From positions 39,707,392 to 39,771,391 of the forward strand of contig JACDQD010000001.1 of assembly GCA_019843655.1 (NCBI GenBank): a DNA stretch of 64,000 bases, in the 5' to 3' direction. A program made the position numbers and the translations under genes. Source of the DNA: Lethocerus indicus (lineage: Eukaryota > Arthropoda > Insecta > Hemiptera > Belostomatidae). Below, in pieces: positions 34,830-46,329 of the stretch. The notes beneath the pieces are model-generated. The model did not search any database, was not told where the DNA came from, and saw nothing but the letters and a program-made list of their open reading frames with translations. Positions within the stretch are counted from its first letter, which is position 1. Every line of letters starts with the position of its first letter.

Positions 34830-35640
34830 ATTCAAAGATTCGTTTTTTAGACACGATCAGACATTCTGCAACAAGGGAGACTCGCAATAAGGGCCGCAAG
34901 CCTCACTCGTATTATATTTTTACAGTTAACAGCGAGTTTATTCTTTCAATGGGGCATCGATTTTCGACATGCTTGTTGGTTTCGTGTGCAGCGACGCGAC
35001 GGTAGATCGGATTTAAAGTGCACTTCCGTGTCTGTTTGATGGGGATAGCAGCAGGCCCCCTAATTCCTGACACAGGTTACCTCGGAAGGACGTTCCCCCC
35101 CTCGTGAACGTGCCCGGGTTCAACGACAGACCACATTTTAAGCGATTAAGCACAACCGTTCCTAATTGTAGCCCCAATTTTCCGTCCTCGGAAGAAATTT
35201 GGAGCCCTGGCCCGGGCTTAACGACTACTCCCGCCACCGAAATAACACCGAAGCGGAAAATAGGACCCTGGGTGGATAACACCGCCATCTGGACAGGAAG
35301 TGTGTGTTTCTGTATTAAATATAGATTTAATGGGCCGAATAAAACAAGATACTTGAACAGTCTCTCTGTAATTATTCATCATTTTAGATGTAATCATTCT
35401 GCTGATCGGGTATTATAATTTTCAAATGCTTCGTTTTCTTATTTAGCGTTATTAATATATCTGCTGTTAATGTTCAAAAACTCCTCTTAATTTAATTTAA
35501 TTTAACATTTAATTTTGCCCATGAATACGGTTTTAGTTTATCCATTTTTATTTTTTTTTATCTTTTGAACAATACAAGTTATGTATCTATTAATTGAACT
35601 ATTTTCAAAAATTATCCTAAATTTATACACAAAAAGAGAG
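34830..35640. other. Non-coding; CpG-rich block with two overlapping frames
   Basis: Block 35010-35290 has balanced base composition and is open on both strands (plus 35104-35418, minus 35013-35288). Neither product resembles a known domain and no strong donor or acceptor bounds it. AT-rich sequence follows. Confidence 0.3.
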
Positions 35641-35695
35641 CGATTAACCTTAACTGTATCGGTTACCTCCATATAGAAGGTGATTGTACCGAAAT

Positions 35696-35744
<49 letters not shown>
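35641..35744 (+). repeat. LINE 3' UTR-like tail plus (TA)n
   Basis: GGTTACCTCCATATAGAAGG then TGATTGTACC resembles the Jockey-like 3' UTR (CTCCATTAAAGGTGATTGTA) at 34.8 kb. It is followed by a (TA)n tract at 35701-35744. The coding part is absent. Assignment is tentative. Confidence 0.4.
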
Positions 35745-35749
<5 letters not shown>

Positions 35750-35795
35750 GGAAAATAACAAAATATAGCTTATTATTTTACAACTTAGATTTAAC

Positions 35796-35846
35796 AAGTG
35801 TAGATATTTATCTTACAACTACGGTTTAAGATAAATATCTACACTT
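35796..35846. repeat. Perfect 19-bp hairpin
   Basis: The left arm AAGTGTAGATATTTATCTT (35796-35814) and right arm (35828-35846) are exact reverse complements. The loop is 13 nt. In decayed flanking DNA such perfect pairing suggests a young insertion, a recently formed inverted duplication, or a selected structure. The arms are too short for an ordinary metazoan pre-miRNA, though not excluded. Confidence 0.85.
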
Positions 35847-35849
35847 TCA

Positions 35850-36987
35850 AACGCGACTTTTACCTTTATAGAAAATAGTATAAGGAGAATCTGGAATATA
35901 TCTTATATATAATTTGTTTCTTTTTCGCTGAATTATTCTTTTTTTCGGACTTCATTCAAAGATCTACGGATTCGTGGGGGTGAAATATTGATCAGTATTT
36001 CATCCCTGAAGGATATAAAGCTCTAATAAACTATTCAGAATTTCGTTTTGGAAAATGTCCGCTTAAAATGGGAATTTTTAACGGTGTAAATGTTCGAGTC
36101 ATCCACGATAGTCCAATTACATAATTTATACAGACGGCATCTCAATTATAAATTAGTAGTCCGAAGATGATTCAGGTACGCTAATGCTTAACAACGGTGA
36201 ATTTTAAGCTACTAAGTTATGCCGGAACCAAATCACCGGACACAGAAATCCCATCTCCACAATCAATCCTTTTCCTCGGAAGCTCAATTCATTATAAATA
36301 TGCATTTGGCAAAACGTTTTGAGGACGGCTTCAATATCTGCACTGTCATTGCGGATTAGGGCCCGTTATAGAGTCGAATTCCGGCGGCGTTCAACATCAA
36401 ATTTATCCTGAAATATTTATTCTGGATGTTACAGCGACCTGACATGTGCGATGCATTCCCGGGTGGTAATAGCCCGAAGAGGTCTCCCGGCGGTTCCGAC
36501 CGTGGAAATGACACGACAGAAGAAGAAGAACGGCCGGCGAATAATTTATAGGATTTTTGTGTATTTCTTGCGGGTGGTGGGTCGCCCTGGAGCAGTCTCA
36601 TTACCCGCCCCCCTCAATACAACCCAAATGCAACCCATCGGACCTCAGTCCCTCTCTCGCGAAGATTTATCGAAAAACTTCCTAAACCCCCGCTCTCCCA
36701 GTTCGCATCTACACGTCCCTTTATTAACCGCGCTTCCCGCCCGACGACATATCCGCAGCGTGTAGGCCCGGAAAAGCGACGCCGCTCGAAAATACCGACA
36801 GTTTTCAGATTCTCCAACTTTCCTACCCCCTGCAATAACACCGGTCAGCTCTGTATTTCGTTAGTGTTCAATTTATTCTCCAATAACCGGCTACCTTACG
36901 ACCATCGTAACAGGTATCATTAAATAAACTGCATTAAAAACTCCATTCGTAGTAATAAAAACAATACTGACTTGAGGCGACAAATAC

Positions 36988-37048
<61 letters not shown>

Positions 37049-40000
37049 CAAACTAATAATTCCACTTTTAAATAGGAATTAGCGTAATAGGGCTTTTGGG
37101 CTGAAGCGACTCAAGAGACCGCTTTGCCAGTTTCATTTCGAATAGGGCACCAATTACACTGTCGAATTATGCTCCAGTCGATTGGCCGCCGGCCTTCAGC
37201 ATAATCCGAGAATTGTGGTAACCCGAATATTAACACTTTTCATTGCTTTCCGGTCGGAACAAGAACCTTGGGCTGAACAAAACCGTGGAATTTTCAAAAA
37301 CCGTATATTCGTTGAGAATAAAACTGAGATTTCCGATTGTCCTCGGAATCATCTTGGACTGCCCCGTTTATTAAAGTAAGTCACAGCGTATGTACTGGCA
37401 ATAATGTTCCGAGACTGTTGTTGCCAGCATGAATTAAAAAAAATGAAATCTAAAACTCGTTCGATATAATTAATTTTGAATTATTATTCCGGGCCTTCGA
37501 CGAGATAAATATAATTAACTAGTGCCATTATGCGATTCACTATCTCCTCTCGCCTATCTGGGCGTACGCAGTTTTAAATAAAAGTTTTGAAATTCCTTAT
37601 AGGATGGAATTAACCTTTAAAATTACAGAACAAATTACAATAAATATAGCATGACGAAACTCGTGGGCGACCTCCGCGTTGTATTTTGAAGTTGGTTTAA
37701 AACTTTCTAGCTAACCTCATTGGAATGGGCTCAATATGTAAAGCAGACTGTGTGACTGAGAGTGTATTTTTTCCCCCGAGTACATAATAAACAAATGACA
37801 AAGAGTGTTTTATAAGTAGTTCATTACTTATATTTGTACGTAAAAGACGGTATTTGTAACTAGTTCGTATTACCGCCATCGACTGTAAAATTACGTCGAG
37901 GATTTTTTTCGGCCTCCGATATGATTATAAAAAATTGAACCGGACACTATTAAAGTATTAGCGGTACTAAATAGTATATTTCAGGCAGTGATACAGAAAC
38001 AGGAAAAAATCATATATAACGCAAATAACCGAAAAACATTGCCAATGTAAGAGAGCTGACTGGAGTCTTCATCGGCGACCGACGTAGGTGGCTACCGACG
38101 TTGGCGTGAACAAATAAGCGAGCGGAGACAAAAATCGCACTTGGAATGAATTGTTTCTTAGCCCCGTGAAGATCAGCAATACTAGCACCGCACGACATCA
38201 GTCTTGCCGGGTCTAGTATAACACTTGATGTCCCTTGCTTCCAGTCCTGATTAGGAATAATTTCTGATTTATCACATTTACTGTATACACAGAGAATAGA
38301 ATAACGAGTAAAAAAAAATTTATGACACCTTCATTCTGCTTTATTTGTGACTGCCGTTTATTTTCCTCAGTAATTGTACGCGGTCGAATTTTCTTCAAAC
38401 GGTTCGCTAAATCGGGAGAAAATCGCACGAGTGATACGGAAAAATAACGCTGAAAATACAAAATCGAGTTTTTTCAATGAGATACAGGACAAGGAGTCCT
38501 AACCGGCTTTTGAGAATGGAATGCCTTAAATTAATGTATATAACTTACAGACAGAGGGGGTTAGAAGTTTGTTTAAGGAAATTAAACAGAGATCACAATG
38601 AAAAAGATATTTCGGGCCGCTGCGATTGTAAACGCAGGAACGCTGGGCATTTTTTTTTCAGAGAATTACGCGGTGTATGAATTTTACAGCCGGTCGACAT
38701 TTCTTTTATGTTTGTTCGCCCGTGCAAGTTTTGAAGTGTCGGCCGCTTGTTACTAATAAAATTCGCCGAACAGTCGGAGTTCTATTATTTAAACAAATTT
38801 AACAATAACACCGCAATTAATACACAGCGCTACTACGGTCTGGTGAGAAGCCGTTCAAAATCATCAATTAAATTTAGATGCATCCAATTAGTTAAGACAG
38901 GATTATATACGACAGCATTAGCAGAGACAACTGCGAATTGGGTACTGTCCCTAGTAGGCTACCAATTAAAATTCTATTGAAATTTATTAAACCATATTAG
39001 AAGCTTTGTCACCGGTTATTAGGTTTAACCATTTACCTTGTCGATGCATTAAATCGTGTCATATGAATATCGGTCATAGTGTCATATGACCTGAATAATG
39101 TACCTGAAAAGTATTTATTAGAAGAAATTTAAGATTCGAGTACCGGCACGGGACCAACTTATCTTTTAGTTTCTAATCCGGATTGACGTGTTGTATACGC
39201 TGTGGCACAAGAATAAGGAGTTTTTAACTGGAAATAAATCATTTCGGGCGTGGTATTACGTATCGGCGGTGGTATCGAGGCCTACCGCATTATTTAATAA
39301 CGCTTCGGTCCGACTGGGCCGGAGGGCGGCGGTTTGTCAGTTACATTTATCGCGGCGATTCACCGTTTCGAATCCGATCAAGTGCGACGCCGATTCTTCC
39401 GCTTGTTTGTACCTTTTCATTTTTATCTTTATTTTTGTTTTCGGGATTTTCCTTTCGCTCCGTTTAAAAATCCGGTTATTAAAAAAAAAAAACTGCCGGT
39501 GGGAAGCCGTGTAATAACGGGCGTATTCGCGGGGACGCGGGCGCCGGGTGCGCCTTATAGGTGTTTTTCAATATTTTTCCCCCGTGGGGCGCCTCCTCCG
39601 TCTTCGTCCTGGCGCCGACATAAAAAAAAGGAAAAAAATATATAACTTCGGTCGGATCTTTTCCATAAAAACCCCCGACACCGGGAGGGTGGGAAAGAAA
39701 ACCTTTGAGAAAAGGCGTGTCGATAAATCTAAGTGAATTCATGGCGATTAAGTGTCTTCGGGTAGCAATGTCTATCTGGTGACAATATAAGGTTATTAGA
39801 GAATTATCAGTAGGCAGTGCCTGCTTACAATTTTTATAATTAAACAGATTACGACGTACATACGTGACCGAAAGTAAGGCTCGATATTCACTAAGACTGC
39901 GTTACTTTGAAAACTGCAGCATTGTGTCCGGTTCACGAATCCGCAAACCGTTTTTGGATCTCTCGCGACGCGTTGAGAAATTGCAAGAACGTTAATTTTG

Positions 40001-41035
40001 TTTGCAATTCAACGGTGAAGAAAATATCTCTCCGGTAAGTTGCTTCAGTGGGTTCCTCATTGTCGAAAGGAACATTGTTGTCTGCCCCTCATTTTTCGGG
40101 CATTGTTGAATCGGTTTCCGTCCTCACGGCAGCCCTCCTCATCGGTTTTAAGAACATGGACTAAGAATGTTTATTAGCGGACCCATAAAGTTTATTTTTC
40201 AACTCGAGTGGGAGACGATTTCTTAGTATACGCGATTAGAGTGGTGGGATTTAGTGCGATACTTTGGGCCACTCTATGACAGAATACTCAAACGTACATG
40301 TACGAAACGACGTTTCATATTGCTACTTAGAATCGCCGACAATAGTCACAACTCATCAGAAATATCGCTTACGAATTAATAATAATCGTTATTAATAATT
40401 ATTAATAATAATAATAATCTACTTATCAGAAACTGAGCTGGGCCTGCGGAATGGGCCACGTATGTGGGTATCGTCTATATTAAAACTGCTGCCGAAATGC
40501 TGACACGTAGCGGCCAGGTAAGATAGCGCTAGTTAACCAATTAATTTTTAAAATCGAGTCAAAGTTCTCACTGCGAGTACAAAGTCGCGACACAAAGCGC
40601 CGTGAAACTCAGTAAAAACTACGCTTATCGGAAGTCTCGCCCCTTTGCGACGTCGAGATTTGGATTCGGGTTAATAAATTGGGCTCCGGTGTTTCTTTCT
40701 GTCGAAAAAGCGGCTCGTTACCACTCACTTGTTTTCCGGTAGCAATTAGCCAGAGGAAAGGATGTCATAGGGGACGGTCTCTCGTTTGTGGCCGGAGCCG
40801 AGCGAGTGGGGCTCCACAGGCTCTCTTTACCAACCGCGACATAATTATATCTCCCTACCACCTCAACGGTGCCACTACACGACAATAATTAGGGCTCTAT
40901 CGCATTCGTACGGCAATGTCCACCTTTACGCGAATTTTTTTCAGCGGCCGATCGTTATAGCGTCAGGTGTTTCTCAAGTACGCACTGAGCCTATAATACA
41001 GCAGATGCCTGATTAGATCCGTATCGGCTATCATA
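35850..41035. other. Non-coding; CpG-dense blocks and simple repeats
   Basis: No gene is recognised. CpG-dense blocks lie at 36350-36850 and 39200-39740. A (TA)n tract is at 36993-37047 and an (AAT)n-like tract at 40373-40419. A decayed hammerhead match (GCTACTACGGTCTGGTGAGA then AGCCG) is at 38827-38856. Short frames, including two overlapping ones at 39188-39742, lack domains. Confidence 0.35.
36993..37047. repeat. (TA)n microsatellite
   Basis: About 27 TA units. Confidence 0.95.
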
Positions 41036-41039
41036 ACCA

Positions 41040-41246
41040 AGTGATGTATGAAGAACAACCGGCAAACTCGAAGTTTGCCCACTGCCCAGTCGATATTTCA
41101 TTATAAAGGTCTGGCCTTCTTTAGCATTGAAATTAAATTAGACGGTTACCGGGCTCTCGGTCTCCAGGCGCACTATAAGATTAGTTCGTATCAAATCGGA
41201 TATTCCCACCTGCCGGTGAACTAGGCTCCCTCACGGAAAACGCACG
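41040..41246 (-). repeat. Repeat X, copy B (inverted)
   Basis: It is the reverse complement of 31027-31256, with GGCCTTCTTTAGCATTGAAA, GGCTCTCGGTCTCCAGGCGC and AACTAGGCTCCCTCAC visible. It lacks the roughly 35-base insertion of copy A. It sits about 50 bp left of the foldback hammerhead element at 41296, mirroring the arrangement of copy A. Confidence 0.8.
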
Positions 41247-41295
41247 TTCTCGATTTATAATAGCTCAAGGAGAAAGGTACGAGGAAAGGATTAAT

Positions 41296-41460
41296 TCCGT
41301 AGTTTTCTCGATCTTCTGTCTCCTATCGCACCTATCTGATGGCTCCTCGCCATCTTCAGTAGCTGTTTTGTGTCTGTCAGTATGATGGTAGACGGGGCGA
41401 ACACCAGCCAGAGGAGACAGAAGATCGAGAAAACTACGGAAATCCAAAACCCCGTCAACC
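41296..41460. mobile_element. Foldback hammerhead element, copy 5, compact
   Basis: The arms 41296-41324 and 41412-41440 are perfect 29-bp inverted repeats (start TCCGTAGTTTTCTCGATCTT). The interior keeps only the 5' half of one ribozyme motif on the minus strand (GCTACTGAAGATGGCGAG, 41344-41361); the GAAAC half is gone. The loop has TGTCTGTCAGTATGATGG, shared with copies 1 and 2. The short size and exact arms suggest a young or gene-converted copy. Confidence 0.8.
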
Positions 41461-41469
41461 TACTGACTA

Positions 41470-42309
41470 CTGAGGAACATATCATAATGTACAAATCTTT
41501 GAAATACTAACTTTACTACTTTATTATTATCTCGATGGCAACCGTAACAGCTTAATAATATGTACACTGAAAAATCGTGGATACTATTTACAAAAGCCTA
41601 CCAGAAATTTCAATAGACTCAAAACACATTACTAAAATAGCATCTCCCCTCTTCTATTATCCACGTTATAAAATTGAAATGCCTCCGTGATCGCCTTATA
41701 ATGAAAACAGTCATAATTTATGAGTTATCGTAAAAATAAATCCGGATGGAACTGAAGGTTCCTCTACCTAATGTAATAATAAAAAGATTTTAACTCTAGT
41801 AAAGTTAAAATGAAAGTAAACCAATAATATACATATACATATTATATATATCTATAAGATTGGTAGGCCTCGGGCAACCAAATGCATTTCCGAGTCCTCG
41901 ACAATACGGACATACGTTATTATCCCTCCTATATTCACCCTGATTTTTAATTCAGGCTACTAAAAATCTAATTAAATTAGATTAGGCTATTAAATTAATT
42001 ATTTAAAAATTAATTTTTATTGGCGAGCATTCTGCTGGTGAAAAATGATACTTTCCGGAATGCATCGCGGACTTCGGATACAAATCTGACACCTGGATTC
42101 GAGCACGGACGAAACAACCAAATTTTATTTCTGACTTTGTTAAGAAAAGCCCATACAAGCACATACTGGATGGAAGTAATGAATATTGAATGTGAAATTA
42201 AAAATATAAATGCACGATTGATTGTAGGAATTAAACAAAATAACCTTTCAAATTTCGCATTTGAAATCAATAGTCCTCATCAGAATTAACATAATTCAAC
42301 TTTTCTTGC

Positions 42310-42310
<1 letters not shown>
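41470..42310. other. Non-coding; two overlapping frames at 42010-42289
   Basis: No gene is recognised. Frames on both strands cover 42010-42289; neither product is recognisable. The sequence could be part of a dispersed repeat, but no second copy was seen in the window. Confidence 0.3.
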
Positions 42311-42312
<2 letters not shown>

Positions 42313-42361
<49 letters not shown>

Positions 42362-42415
42362 TACAGTACCTCACTCGGAGGGAATTTTACTGGCGATTGT
42401 GAGAACTTGTACTTA
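42313..42415. repeat. (TA)n plus decayed CCTCACT-type repeat
   Basis: (TA)n at 42313-42359 is followed by GCTACAGTACCTCACTCGGA and TTTTACTGGCGATTGTGAGA. The word TACCTCACT followed by a hammerhead-like GATGGTGAGA relic recurs near 45122, 46264 and 52935, suggesting a second hammerhead subfamily. Confidence 0.5.
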
Positions 42416-42558
42416 CTGTACAATATAAGGGTGATTTACTGGAGAGTGGAGACGCAGTTAACCGATGAGGAAGCGATGGTTCCTAACTGTAAGATGCAGG
42501 AAAAAGAAATTTCAAGAATCAAGAATTCAAAATTGATCTACTTAACAATCTACTAATC

Positions 42559-42619
42559 AATTTACATAGAAAATGTAAATTTCAAGATACATTTGACTGT
42601 ATCTTTCAAATACAGTCAA
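42559..42619. repeat. Two adjacent short hairpins
   Basis: AATTTACAT-AGAAA-ATGTAAATT at 42559-42581 (9-bp perfect stem) and TTGACTGTAT-CTTTCAA-ATACAGTCAA at 42593-42619 (10-bp perfect stem). They are separated by 11 bases. The function is unknown. Confidence 0.7.
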
Positions 42620-42624
42620 GAGAA

Positions 42625-43778
42625 GAGATATAAAAATTGAATTAAAGTCGATCTCATATACGGATGGGCGAGAAGTCTACATGCAGCTATTGTTCTTTAA
42701 TTCTTTCAGTTTTATATTCCGTTTCAAGTTCATTGTCTGTTCTGGGTGTCATTTATGAAAATGTTGCTATGAATACTGCCCGGTTACTGGTCCCAAATTT
42801 CGGAACTTAATTGCATTTCTTTCGGATTTGCATTCGGAATTGAATTTTCTATCGGATGATAGGAAAAAATCCTGAGGGGATATCACTCCCGAATGTCAAC
42901 AAGGAACTGAGGACAAAACAACTGCAATACTAACGGAATGAAACCGAACAAGCGAGAGCAGGGGGACAGCAATAGCCATTCTTGCACACAATTTCCTTCG
43001 ATAAACGGACTTTTCTTCGTTAATTTGGTTACTCGGTCTTCTAGCGTTCGATTTTATTTTTAACGAAATAAATACACCCGTTGTTTAACGGAAAGGAAAA
43101 ATCCTCGTTTCATGGGAGCGCTGTTTAATTACAGGAGGAATGAGATAAGAACCGGGAACAAAGGAGCGACCCGCCCACCCTCCACCCCACCGAAACAAAT
43201 CGGTCCCCGTTTCCGTTTTAATCCGAGACGCCGGAATTATTACGCTCATCAAAATCGTCCCCAACGGGTCGAAATCGGTCCCATGTTTGCCAGCCTTGTC
43301 GAGGAAGGCGAGTGTTCGGCGCTCAACTTCCGAGTTTCGGTCGAATACAAGTCGCGCTTACCAAAAATAATTAAGGACACGGCGATTTTCCGTTTGCAAG
43401 AGATACAACCAACGACTAACAAAATTACTCTTCAAATATACTGTATCATAAATCTCAACAAAAATATAAAGGATAAATAAAAGCTCTTCGATGATTAATT
43501 CATATCACTTTTTCATTCTTACGCACTTTTAAAACTGAAGTCATTAAAAGTGAAGTGACCGAACAAGCGTCTAATATGCCAGAGTTACTCATCACTGACA
43601 GAAACAGCTTCTGCAGATAGTATCAATTTGAAAGCAACAAAATTAAAGAACGATATATAAAAGAAAACAGAAGAATCCTGTATAATCGTCTGCTAGTATG
43701 TGTGTACCTAACATATCAGCGACGTATTACTACTAAATACAATGAAGCCGGCATGTGAGTGGTGATAATTTGACACCG
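42625..43778. other. Non-coding; CpG-rich block 43080-43360
   Basis: No gene is recognised. The 122-codon frame 43112-43480 has no domain; its 5' half lies in a CpG-rich block and its 3' half in AT-rich sequence, which argues against a real exon. Confidence 0.3.
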
Positions 43779-43780
43779 AT

Positions 43781-43977
43781 ACCGTAGATGTAGTGCTCTT
43801 CTGTCTCCTTTCGCTGGTTCGGTCTGTTGCTAGACGGTTTTGGCTGCTCGCCATCTTCAGTAGCAATGTTGGTCAATTTGGCACGTTGGGTGTCCTACAA
43901 GCAACACGAAGAACACGAAACCTACGGTATTCCAACCCCTCGAAGACTGCAAAACAAGTATTCCAAACTTGACACTA
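43781..43977. mobile_element. Foldback hammerhead element, copy 6
   Basis: The left arm has CTCTTCTGTCTCCTTTCGCT, GGTTCGGTCTGTTGCTAGAC, then a minus-strand motif. The right arm has GAAGAACACGAAACCTACGG and the outer tail TATTCCAACCCCTCGAAGAC, CAAAACAAGTATTCCAAACT. The tail has the two ATTCCAA words spaced as in copy 1. The right arm has lost its ribozyme. Confidence 0.75.
43829..43864 (-). ncRNA. Hammerhead ribozyme-like motif, G12 mutated
   Basis: Minus strand: GCTA, CTGAAGA, TGGCGAGCAGCC, AAAA in place of GAAA, CCGTC, TAGC. Stem I (GCUA/UAGC) and stem II are perfect. Core G12 is A and stem III has lost a G, so activity is unlikely. Confidence 0.55.
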
Positions 43978-43979
43978 AT

Positions 43980-44975
43980 ATTAAATAAATGAGATAATTA
44001 AATACAATTAACGTAAATACCCCGCTTTTAGGTTAATAAGGTAAAATGTACAAAAAGCTAATACTCTACTTTAATATTCACCGTGAATCATACCGGAAAA
44101 CATTTCAAAATTTCTTGTGTCTGTTCAAAAGGTTGAATGCTAGGTTCTTAAATATCCTGTTATACTCCCTACAATTTAATTATTTTAACTTCTATTCCCA
44201 CTGGTTTAAACAACAAACTAATTACATAAATCCGTGTTGTATTCGTTCGAATTACGGTTCCGCTACGCACATGTTACCAATCACGGAACTGTTAGTAAAT
44301 ACATTTCTCACATAATTACAGACGGAACGATAAGGGACAACGTAACGTATCGTTAACGATAAGGATGGTAACGGGCTGAAATAATATTCCCGCATCATGT
44401 TCAGTAGATAAAGATTTCAATTGGAATGCAGTTCAGTTGGGAAATATTTCCAGAGATGAAATCCGAGGAGTAAGGAATATTCCGTTCAAGATGCAGTGGA
44501 ACGCCGATTATCCCAACTTCCAATTAACCGGATGTCCGATTGTCGGAACTAATGAAATTTACAGGTATGCATTTCCCTTGAAAATGAAGGATTAAATGGG
44601 GGGCCTCATTCTCTCTACTTTATGCGTTTTTAAGCGTGTTACAGACAGAGTCAACACCAATTATATTTCAGTCCTCAAAGGTCATGAAGAGTTTCTTAAT
44701 GTAAATTCTTTCTGCGCCAAATTTCTAATAAAATCAGAAGTGTATCTACGTATCTAAGTAAAGAGTATCTAAAAGGGAGTACTTCAATTTTAAAAATCAA
44801 CATATGTAAATCATCACTCAAATTTTAGAATGTTTAATACAAACTGTTTTAACACAATAATACAAATAAAATCAGCTCTGCCGTTAGATTGTAGTCTACA
44901 AACAGTTTAGTACTATTCACTGTAACTATACATTGCAGACATTACACTATTTTACGTCACCTCCCCTTGATATGG
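43980..44975. other. Non-coding; pogo-like motif near 44505
   Basis: No gene is recognised. At 44502-44547 GCCGATTATCCCAACTTCCA, ATTAACCGGATGTCCGATTG resembles the ATTATCCGAAC/CGATTAACCG words typical of pogo-type terminal repeats. No opposite end was found. Confidence 0.3.
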
Positions 44976-44981
44976 TTCTAT

Positions 44982-45175
44982 GCTAGACCAGTTTCGGCCA
45001 CGTAGTAACAGTCATAGTGACAGTAACGAGAGCATAGTTTTGCCTAAAAACTAAGAGAAACGAAAAAATGTGTATAGGATATTCTTCATCATTTACACTA
45101 TTTATTGTAAACTATCTCTAAATACCTCACTATTTAATATGTCCTACAAACGATGGTGAGAACTAGCCTAGCTCC
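44982..45175. repeat. Decayed hammerhead-repeat pieces
   Basis: The minus strand at 44982-45006 reads ACGTGGCCGAAACTGGTCTA then GC, the 3' half of the motif. At 45124-45172 the plus strand has TACCTCACTATTTAATATG, then ACGATGGTGAGAACTAGCCT. The two could be arms of a worn foldback. Confidence 0.5.
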
Positions 45176-45179
45176 AATA

Positions 45180-46260
45180 GTGATTGCACAATATACACTT
45201 CTATCTTGATACTTTTTGAAGAATAATACATGTAAAAATGTTATGGACATTCTATTATATCTTTCAGGATGGCACGTATAAATGACAGGAATGCTCTCAT
45301 TGCAGCTTGGCGCATACAATGAAATTGGAGATCTCCAATATATTAATTGCTTTTATAAGAACTATTATCAAGCTTCGTATACGGGTGCATTAATCTCATT
45401 TTCGTTTATATTTGATTAAGAAGATTTCATTGTTTTACGAATGTCCTGACGTATGTACTTTGGTTATTTGTAAGGTATTAACTTGCTGGTTCCAAAATTT
45501 TATATTTGATTTAAAATATATTTGAACCCATTTTAAATATTGCTTTCGTCGTTTATATTTGTGAGACTATTACGCGGGACAGACTTTAGGGTTCCCCTCG
45601 CGCCCTGTAGACGGTCCTAGTGCCATTTTTAGAGACCCCGAGAACCCTTCTGGAGAAACCGGTCTGGAAACAAGACCGGTGGTGGGGGGCGGTTAAATAA
45701 ACGGAGGGGCCGAGTTTGTATTGGCCCGGAGAATTATAGCGGTGGATAGTCCCGAATAATTTTAATTCGTATGTAAATCGACGGACCAAGTCAAATACGG
45801 GGCCCGGATTTAATACGGTTACGATACCCGATAAGCCCTTTCAGTTTACACGGGTATAACTTTCCGACGATGAAAGACATGAGACGAATTCATTTATATA
45901 CGGCTATATACATACGCATCATGTGCGTATATGTAAATGCAAATATGCGAGCCGAGGGCGGAAACAAAATCCATAAATGCTATTTAACCGACTGTTTGGT
46001 CCTTTATAAGAATTCACGACGCACACATAGCACTATCTAATTTCCCAATTCCGATCTAGAAGCGTTTTTGTCGTGTGATGCTTCGACAAATATATTTAAT
46101 ATTTTATAAACAGAAATCAAACGAATATAGAATTAGGAGGCGGTGGTTAGAATACCATCATGTTTCTGGTCTTCCGTACTCCTTTATTAATGTCTTTATT
46201 AAAATGTCTACAGTCACTGTTGGCAGTAACAGTGCAGATTGGATAGACCTACTGATATGC
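45180..46260. other. Non-coding stretch
   Basis: No gene is recognised. A CpG-dense block lies at 45570-45850. The palindromic word ATACGCA-TCATG-TGCGTAT lies at about 45913-45931. Confidence 0.3.
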
Positions 46261-46261
46261 T

Positions 46262-46325
46262 AAAATACCTCACTAATCTACTTGCGGAACGCTACTGAAA
46301 ATTGTGAAATCTGCGCTGGCCTATT
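46262..46325 (+). repeat. CCTCACTAAT-type repeat with hammerhead relic
   Basis: ATACCTCACTAATCTACTTG, CGGAACGCTACTGAAAATTG, TGAAATCTGCGCTGGCCTAT. This aligns with 52931-52985 (TACCTCACTAATTTACAGGC then GGAACGATACGGACGATGG). The GCTACTGA word at the position of hammerhead stem I plus core suggests a decayed ribozyme. Confidence 0.5.
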
Positions 46326-46329
46326 TGGC

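Noticed and set aside
35013..35418. Open frames on both strands of a CpG-rich block
   Set aside because: Neither translation resembles a known family and no strong splice donor or acceptor bounds either; kept only as a non-coding CpG-rich block.
42010..42289. Overlapping plus and minus frames of about 88 codons as a gene
   Set aside because: Both strands are open over the same AT-rich stretch, with no domain and no splice sites, which is typical of chance.
43112..43480. 122-codon plus-strand frame
   Set aside because: Base composition changes sharply in the middle of the frame and no domain is visible.
44502..44547. Complete pogo-type transposon
   Set aside because: Only one end-like motif is visible; no opposite end and no transposase sequence were found nearby.
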